From Metellina segmentata (taxonomy: Eukaryota; Arthropoda; Arachnida; Araneae; Tetragnathidae), in the NCBI GenBank assembly GCA_947359465.1, contig OX375873.1:134866899-134930898 (forward strand): 64,000 bases of DNA. The letters run 5' to 3'. Below are positions 57,644 through 64,000 of this stretch, in pieces. The position numbers were made by a program, and so were the translations under genes. A model generated the notes under the pieces. That model had not been told where the DNA came from. It saw only the letters and a list, made by a program, of their open reading frames with translations, and made no database searches. The first letter of the stretch is position 1, and every line of letters starts with the position of its first letter.

Positions 57644-58379
57644 CTAGACGATCAATATTATTGTCAATGTGATTGCCAATGAGGCTCATTGAAGCAACCA
57701 ATTGATCGTGTAGTCGATTGATACCCATTGAGAAGCATTTTGATTGATAGACATTGACGGCGCCGATTAATCATTTAAAATACGCATTTGTCAATCGTTC
57801 GGGCAGTAGGACTTTTTTATTCTCTAATCCAGGTTAATATCATCGCGATCGTTAAAGATAGAGTAAAAATTTCAACGGATTTGAAACCTGCGGAAAATTT
57901 TACACTAGATGTAATACCTACCTTAAATGGAAACTTCGGTTAGTAAATAACTTTTCAATTGAAACTTTTATATTTTAGCAATATGAATTTAAGAAATACG
58001 AATGTGTCGAAGTACAACTTTGCATATAAATATATATTAACTTTATTTAATTGGGACCACGGACAAAGAAAAATACTAGTTTAGAAGAAAAATATTTCAT
58101 AAAAAAATTGCAGTTCTCTTTATACATATTAATAGAAAATATTAAAAAAATTTATGAGTTAGTAAATAAATTATTTTGATTTTGATGGGCTTCGTAAAAT
58201 CTAACAAATTTGTCTGACGACAGACATAATGCCTTGTTCTTTTAAAGCAGTATTTCTTCGTAATAAGTTAATTTTGAACAATAATTTTTTCATGCTTTCA
58301 TTTTTTCATTTTTTCAAACTTGCTTTGTATCTATAACGCGTTTGTCGTTGGATTTTGTTTTCTAATTTGTTTAAACCCC

Positions 58380-58490
58380 TTTCAACTAGCAACCCTTGCA
58401 ACAACTTTTAATTTAGGCAACGTTGGCACAGTTTGGCCAGTTCTGGCCCTTGCGCCATAAAACACCACCAAACCAAACCTTTCAACTAGC
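58380..58490 (+). repeat. Short dispersed repeat tail sharing a TTGCGCCATAAAA motif
   Basis: 'gcccttgcgccataaaa' followed by 'caccaccaaacc' resembles the tail at 1840-1905. It lies inside the 57644-59192 element, so it is probably a later insertion. Confidence 0.35.
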
Positions 58491-58719
58491 CGAGACCTTC
58501 TGTGATCTTCCCGGGTTGCGCAGATGATCTTCGATAGCCGTCCCGTTGGTTTTGAGTGCAGGTTATTTTCAACTGATTCTCTGAAAATCTGACGACACAA
58601 ATGGATCTGGGATTCAAATCTCTATTGTAATAATGAGTATAAATAGTTTTGTTTTTTGTAAAATAAATGCAACATAATTGTAAATTAGGCGAGCCCCTCG
58701 AGAAGGGATTGTGTCTTGG

Positions 58720-58990
58720 AACGGGAGTTTGTGAAGCTTTTAACTACTTTGTATAGTGATAATCCTGAGTTATGGAAATTTAAGGGAATGCGTCAAAAAA
58801 GCATTGCTTTGCAAAAAATTGTTAATGTATTAAAACAAAATAAATCAGATTATACTGAGGAAAAATAAAAACAGAAAATTAATATTATACGTACGATTCA
58901 GGATCTCGCAGAAAGTTTAGTAAGTCAGGTTAGTAAACAAAGCAGCATCTCAGTTTATACCACTCTGGACAAGCGTCTTTTCTTATGTTC
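58720..58990 (+). pseudogene. MADF-domain-like protein fragment
   Basis: Reads REFVKLLTTLYSDNPELW then 'KSIALQKIVNVLKQNKSDYT', the N-terminal half of a MADF (Myb/SANT-like) DNA-binding domain, with one in-frame stop at about 58866 and then 'KINIIRTIQDLAESL', which continues the domain. MADF proteins bind DNA; in PIF/Harbinger transposons a Myb-like/MADF partner protein is encoded next to the transposase. The lack of a start and the stop show it is decayed. The assignment rests on motif pattern, not on a search. Confidence 0.62.
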
Positions 58991-59192
58991 TTTCTTTCGA
59001 TTGCAAACAACCAAATAACAAGGCAAGAAAGCCAAAATCTGAATTTTAAGTCATTTTAAAACTAAAAATGAAACACGTCTCGCTCATTCGAAAAACACTG
59101 ACCGAATGAAATTGGCATGTTGATTGAAGCTACATTGAAACACCTATAAATCGAAACTGTCAATCACATTGCCAATAATATTGATCGTCTAG

Positions 59193-60461
59193 GGAGCCCT
59201 TTAGAACGAGAATAGTTTTAATGGCCTTTTGAGTCAAAAAGATATAAATAAATTTTTTAAATATTTGTCATTGTTTATAAAAACACATGTTTGAGAAACA
59301 CTGATGTAGAAAATTGTATGAAAGGGAAGTGTATTAAAAGATAAATGTACAATACAAATCATTTTACATCTTGCACCTAAATCTTATTTTTATCAAATGA
59401 ATCTTCAGATGTTTAGTTTTTTGTTGATTACTAAAAGAAATCGAAAGCAAAAAAATGTTCTTCGAAATTATGTAATTTTTTCTTTTATCCATGGTGATAA
59501 AGAGGGTGAACTGAACTGAGAGCAATTTTAAAAACAGCGCTGTGAGAAAGATGCACCGAGAATATGGCTATTTTCCTTTTCTTTCACTTTCCAATTTTCA
59601 CTGATATTTAGAATAAAATCTAAAAATAGCTGTGGATTTTTGTTTAATCCTATTTCATGAGTGAGAAAAGAAGCAGAATCGGAGAAGGGAATTAAAGGAA
59701 ATTTTGTCAAATGTGAGTTTTTCTTCTATTGGAGACAGTATTTTGAGTTCTGCTTCTATTATTCTTTTTTCTGCTTGCTTCACTCGTGCAGATTCTTCTG
59801 TAACGCTAATCGCAAAGAGACACGGGTGGTAAAAGAGCTTAAAAGGATTAGAAATAAAATTGAAATCTATTCAGTCGAAAAGAAATTTCAATAGCCTTTG
59901 TACCTATTAATGTTCTTTAAATCCCATTGTTCTCATCTTTCTGTGTTCCCATGGAAAGACGCGTTTCCTTCTTTTCTACATGCTTAGGATGCGTACATTA
60001 ATGTTTTAATATAACCGTTATCTTTAAGGAGACAAAACAAGAGTCTTTCCAAACAACTGTTTGTATTTATTTTCCATTGTTAATAAATGGGTACTGAATA
60101 ATTGTTTCCTACTAAAACCCCGGTACTTTTGATTGAAAGATAAGTCATTCGGAAATTATTTCACAAAGCATAGTCAAAAATTTTATACAGCAAATATTGA
60201 CGTCTCATGTACGATGCTAAGTCGAAAATTATCCGCACTTTCGCAGTAACACGTCTTTAGGTACGTCATACTACTTTCTGCGCGTGCATGCTTAGAGTTG
60301 ATACTCCTATGGTCACCTTACTGAAGTTTGACCAGGGTAGCGCCATTTTCCTTGCCTCTGATTCAGTATAAACAGGGCCGCTCCGCTAACAGTGGGCAAG
60401 AGAGCAGTTATTCAATATCTTGGATAGGACGATGTTCCAGGGAGTGAAATTCATCGGAGGC
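59193..60461. other. No recognised feature
   Basis: AT-rich; short ORFs at 59528-59710 and 59661-59894 have no recognisable domain. Confidence 0.35.
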
Positions 60462-61723
60462 TAAGGCAACTTTTTTGTTGCAGTAAAAATGGGAAAAGTT
60501 GCATTTATCATTCCCTAAAGTTGCATTTATGGGAATAAAGTAGCACTTATTTCTTATACACTAAAATTTAAAATAATTATTCTTAAAAGACGAAAAAAAA
60601 TCAGAATTTATTGATAATTTCAGTCGTGTACAACAGTATTACAATACATTAAATTCAGAAGAACGCTGAGGTATTGAATGGCTGATCCTTGGTCAGTAAT
60701 GTCTTTAACATTGAAAACCTGCGCTTAACAGAGAATGATGTTGCCTGACATCGTTGCATTAGCAAATAAAGACTTGTAGGCAGATCGTCTCGGGAAAGTA
60801 TAGCAATAACCGTCAGGTCGTGATTCTTTTGGAATTGTCTTTTAAGATACACTTCAAGGTTGCAAGGATATTCGTTAAAATCCTTCTATCTGATTCCTTC
60901 ATTCGCTGTCTCGAAGTTGTATGCTTTTGATTCCGATTTTTCTACGAGACGAATCAAACCTTCGCAGCTGCTTTTGATTTTCAGCAAAATGTTTGGCAGC
61001 TCTGGGTGGTAGTAGTTACTTTATTAACCTTTACGCAGCGGCAGGTAAACAATTGTTACCACTAAAATTTAGTTAACACCAGCGGCATGATATTGATCTG
61101 TGTATTGTGGATGTTATCCCCCTTTTAAGTGACCGCTGGCATCGATCCCCATTTACGAGCTGTCAGCAACTGACCTTCTATAGGGTCCCTCCTTTTGTTC
61201 TGTGCTCCTCTACCCTGCCAACCGTGAGGTGTTAACGCTTTGAGAAAAGCAGAAAGTCGCTCCCATGATATATCTTCTCATGCCACCCAATAGTATGAAA
61301 GGAAAGAGTCAGTCGTAAATGACACTCACGGCCCTATCGCTCAAGTTTGGTAGTTAGGTAAGGGGCTCGGAGAGTCAGGCCAAAGAACCGTTTTGTGAGG
61401 CGATTGAAAAAAAATCTAAGCGGCGAAGAGTAATGGTAATACTGGCAGGATTGCACATAGATTTGATTGCATATATACATTGAAAGCATTCCAACGTGCA
61501 ATGAAGCTATTGATTTAATTACTTAATAATTATTTAATTTTTAACTATGAAATAGTAATTTTATGTTAATTGACCTTAAGCTAAATTTTAAAAAGTTGCA
61601 TTTATGTTGCTGTTATAACTCACTTACAATACACCACATGTAGGAGGAATTTTGGGTTCAGTACTTTACATGCAGCGTAGAACGTGTGAAAGAAAATGCA
61701 TATGTTGTAAAAAGTTGCTCTAC
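60462..61723 (-). mobile_element. hAT-like transposon remnant (copy 2), split by a MITE
   Basis: Homologous to 18382-19233 over its whole length, with TIR TAAGGCAACTTTTTTGTTGC at the left and a degraded right end. The minus-strand piece 60655-60852 reads 'SFSVKRRFSMLKTLLTKDQP', in the style of hAT C-terminal dimerisation regions. It is interrupted at about 61027-61438 by the MITE family seen at 2682-3079. An 8-bp duplication is not visible here. Confidence 0.75.
61027..61438. mobile_element. MITE with ACCTTTACGC termini (copy B), nested in hAT-like copy 2
   Basis: Matches 2682-3079 in the same orientation, with a degraded right end ('agtaatggt'). Copy 1 of the host element (near 18925-18945) shows the uninterrupted site. 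Confidence 0.72.
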
Positions 61724-63359
61724 TTATAACACATTACGAGAACAGTGCTCCACAACACTGAAGTTTGTAGGATTGAATCGGGAAGCTTAAAAGAGACCGG
61801 GCAAGAGTGATGCGCAATGTAGCGTGTTCTCTGCAGATTAGACGGAACAAGAGGGGAAGAAGTTCACAAATGATCGGATGAGCCACCGAAACCCTTCTTG
61901 GATGAAATTAGCAAGCTTGTGAACTGCTGGACCATGTGCATCGAAAAGGAAGGAGACTGTATTGAAAAACGACGAACTTGTTCAACCCTTACATTTGTGT
62001 AAATAGATTGATAAAATAATGTTATAGAATAACTTTTGACTTTTCCTCGTAGATCAATTGTCCACGTTGTGTCGCCCTCAGGGACACAGTAAGGGCAGCA
62101 TGCACTGATGATACTCTAGTGATCTTTTCGTTTCCCAAGGAATTTTATGTCTTTCCTAGTAATAATACCCGACCCTACTCGGGTTGAATTGGTTAACTTT
62201 AAGTTGAGGAAATTATCATAATATATAATCGATTTTGTCTTTCGTACAATAAAATAATATTTTAACACCTTTTTACATCTTTATAGTTTCTACGACGTAC
62301 TTTGCACACAAATCCTACACATGCACATTCATCTATGTAATACATTTTATATACATCGCACTTTTCCTGTATGTCAAAGCTACAAAAGGAGGTAAGGTGA
62401 TACTAAGGTTACTAAAGTTACCAAACACGATTTTGAGAGGATTTGGAATTCCCTTTCTGAAGTTCTCTTTATATAAAATTGGCGCAAGTGCGGCATAGTC
62501 AACAAAACAATATTTTTTTTACTTGACACTCTTGCATCAGTCATTGTCGCATTTCGCCATCTTTAGTGGAAAGAGGACAAATTAAATAAGCTATTCATCA
62601 CTGTTTTTTAGGGAAAATACATATTTTCGTGAAAATTACATTTGTGGCACGTCTAATAATAAAAAAACTTGTTTCAAAATCAAAAATCTTGAGTATAGAG
62701 CTACAAAGGTAGCTTATTATCTTTTAAAAATTCGTAAAATATAATAAACCGTTTGAACGTGCATTGGGCACACATATACAGACATACGTGCACATACAGA
62801 CAAGCCACCAAACGCGCAAGAGGCGGATTTGGAATCAGAAGGATCCAAAACGGATGTAAAACTTGAAATGAGTCGGAAATATTTAATGTACAAACAAACA
62901 CTCCATTCTTTTTTATGCAGATTAGAGGCGGGCGCACGCTCTCGGAATATCAAAGGGATAGTTTTCTGCTTTAATCCCATTATCCTATTTCCCGGCCTAC
63001 CTATAAACGCTTACCGAGAGAGGTCGTTCACTTAATATCAAATCCATCTGTGAAAATGATGCATTAGAATATTGCAGTCAAGCTGTGGCACCTAAAGTGG
63101 CAAACCTAAGTAAAAGATCCCTTCACACGACAATTCTTCTACACCAAATCTTAAAATGCATCGAAAAGATTCCTTTACAATCCCACTACTCACCAACCTT
63201 CGGAAGGTGCCCGGTATATGTCTCCCGTAAGGAAAGCCCGACATCGGACATCATTTTATGTGGTGAAGTAGGTGTGTGTGTATGCGATTTTCTTCACTTC
63301 ATATTCCTGATTTACGACGCACTTTCGAGATAAAGAATTGAATGAATAATTAACTATTA
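61724..63359. other. No recognised feature
   Basis: AT-rich. Overlapping ORFs at 62701-63333 on both strands have no recognisable domain. Confidence 0.35.
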
Positions 63360-63361
63360 AT

Positions 63362-63690
63362 TTTTTAATGAACGTCGTACTAGAGCACGGGCTATAGACG
63401 ACGATCCGGGATCAATCCCCTAAGGGAGGTCCGAGGACAATCACCAAGATCCAAGGACAGAACCACGCAATTTTTAACCACGGTCAGGTGACGAGACAAC
63501 ACCTGATCTGGCACTCCACTTTCAAAACTTCCACACCAACCCAACTTTCGGCCACGGTAGATTTAAGGTGCACCAGCAGCCTCTACACCATACGCTTACA
63601 TATATCCATGTACTGACTCGGATTCGAACTAGGAACCTTCCTATCTAGAGTCTAACACCTGAATGCATAAGAGATCGACCCAGTGGCTTT
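63362..63690 (-). repeat. Full-length SINE copy (minus strand), mutated
   Basis: Read on the minus strand it follows the copy at 53596: a tRNA-like head ('ggttcctagttcgaatccg' B box region at about 63620-63640), 'gtagaggctgctggtgcacc', 'gtggaagttttgaaagtgga', and the 3' end 'cgtcgtctatagcccg'. A short internal duplication ('gaggtccgaggacaatcaccaagatccaaggacag') is present near 63430-63460. Confidence 0.8.
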
Positions 63691-64000
63691 AAGCATCACC
63701 CCAAGTGTATCAATGATTCCTAGTCCGAGTATTCGGAACAGGGTTCATGGATCAGAACCAAGGATGAGGCATGTAGGTTTACTAAAGTAAAAAATGGACG
63801 GTTTACGGAAATAACACATAGATGCATATGTAGAAATTTTAACGTAAGCCCTTCAATATTGAGTCAAACCAGGCTATAAAAGTAGTATAAATAAATAGGG
63901 GTCAGAACACCCGTTTGAAGACAACGATTTGGGTCCAAGTAAGGATAATATGAAGAACACCTATCTCTGGATCACGTGTATGATGTGAAACTTGCCAACC
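63691..64000. other. No recognised feature
   Basis: End of window; no domain or repeat structure identified. Confidence 0.35.

Larger units (their letters stand above)
57644..59192. mobile_element. 1.5-kb DNA transposon with 34-bp TIRs and MADF-like ORF
   Basis: Left end CTAGACGATCAATATTATTG and right end its inverse (right copy reads to about 59192). About 32 of 34 positions agree. The left subterminal region has many short 'ttgat' and 'attga' repeats (57680-57790). A plus-strand remnant of a MADF-type DNA-binding domain lies at 58727-58990. No transposase was found inside. Target duplication was not clear. Confidence 0.72.

Noticed and set aside
62701..63333. Overlapping ORFs on both strands that might be a host exon
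   Set aside because: No domain, no convincing splice-site arrangement, and equal openness on both strands.

Overview
This is an AT-rich eukaryotic genomic window made up almost entirely of transposable elements and their remains. I found no convincing host protein-coding gene, rRNA or functional tRNA gene. The mix of BEL/Pao and Ty3/gypsy LTR elements, Tc1/mariner and hAT DNA transposons, tRNA-derived SINEs with an ATTACC-type tail and long satellite arrays suggests an arthropod. An arachnid such as a spider is plausible, but this is an inference from repeat content, not proof.

Three LTR retrotransposons dominate. (1) 7083-11925 is a decayed Ty3/gypsy element in the usual PR-RT-RH-IN order, with diverged LTRs and several frameshifts; a 5'-truncated LTR of the same family lies at 42876-43240. 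(2) 20153-29086 is a BEL/Pao element with a perfect 5-bp target duplication (GGTAT). It was later hit twice: by a 5'-truncated LINE (22150-23945) and by an internally deleted hAT transposon (25481-26830, 8-bp duplication TCTTAGCT). (3) 33663-40650 is the youngest and best preserved: a Ty3/gypsy element with nearly identical 372-bp LTRs and a 5-bp duplication (GCCAT). Its pol order is inverted: gag-protease is followed by integrase, and only then by reverse transcriptase and RNase H. This is the Ty1/copia-like order known for the Gmr1-like group of Ty3/gypsy elements, and it is the most interesting single object in the window.

Other elements: Tc1-like transposons (4956-5514, 49892-50125, 54936-55688, 56297-57249), a mariner with 28-bp TIRs (47098-47982), a Tigger/pogo-like element (5753-6228), a hAT-like family with two copies (18382-19233 and 60462-61723, the second split by a MITE), a 122-bp hAT MITE with a perfect 8-bp duplication (51052-51173), and a roughly 1.5-kb TIR element carrying a MADF-like domain (57644-59192). 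Tandem repeats include a 135-bp satellite (about 13500-15410) with a trimeric higher-order pattern and an ACATCGATGT-rich array (50120-50600). At least a dozen SINE copies or fragments are scattered on both strands.

The elements do not cooperate as a gene cluster. The window records successive insertions, and nested insertions and target duplications let their relative ages be read directly.
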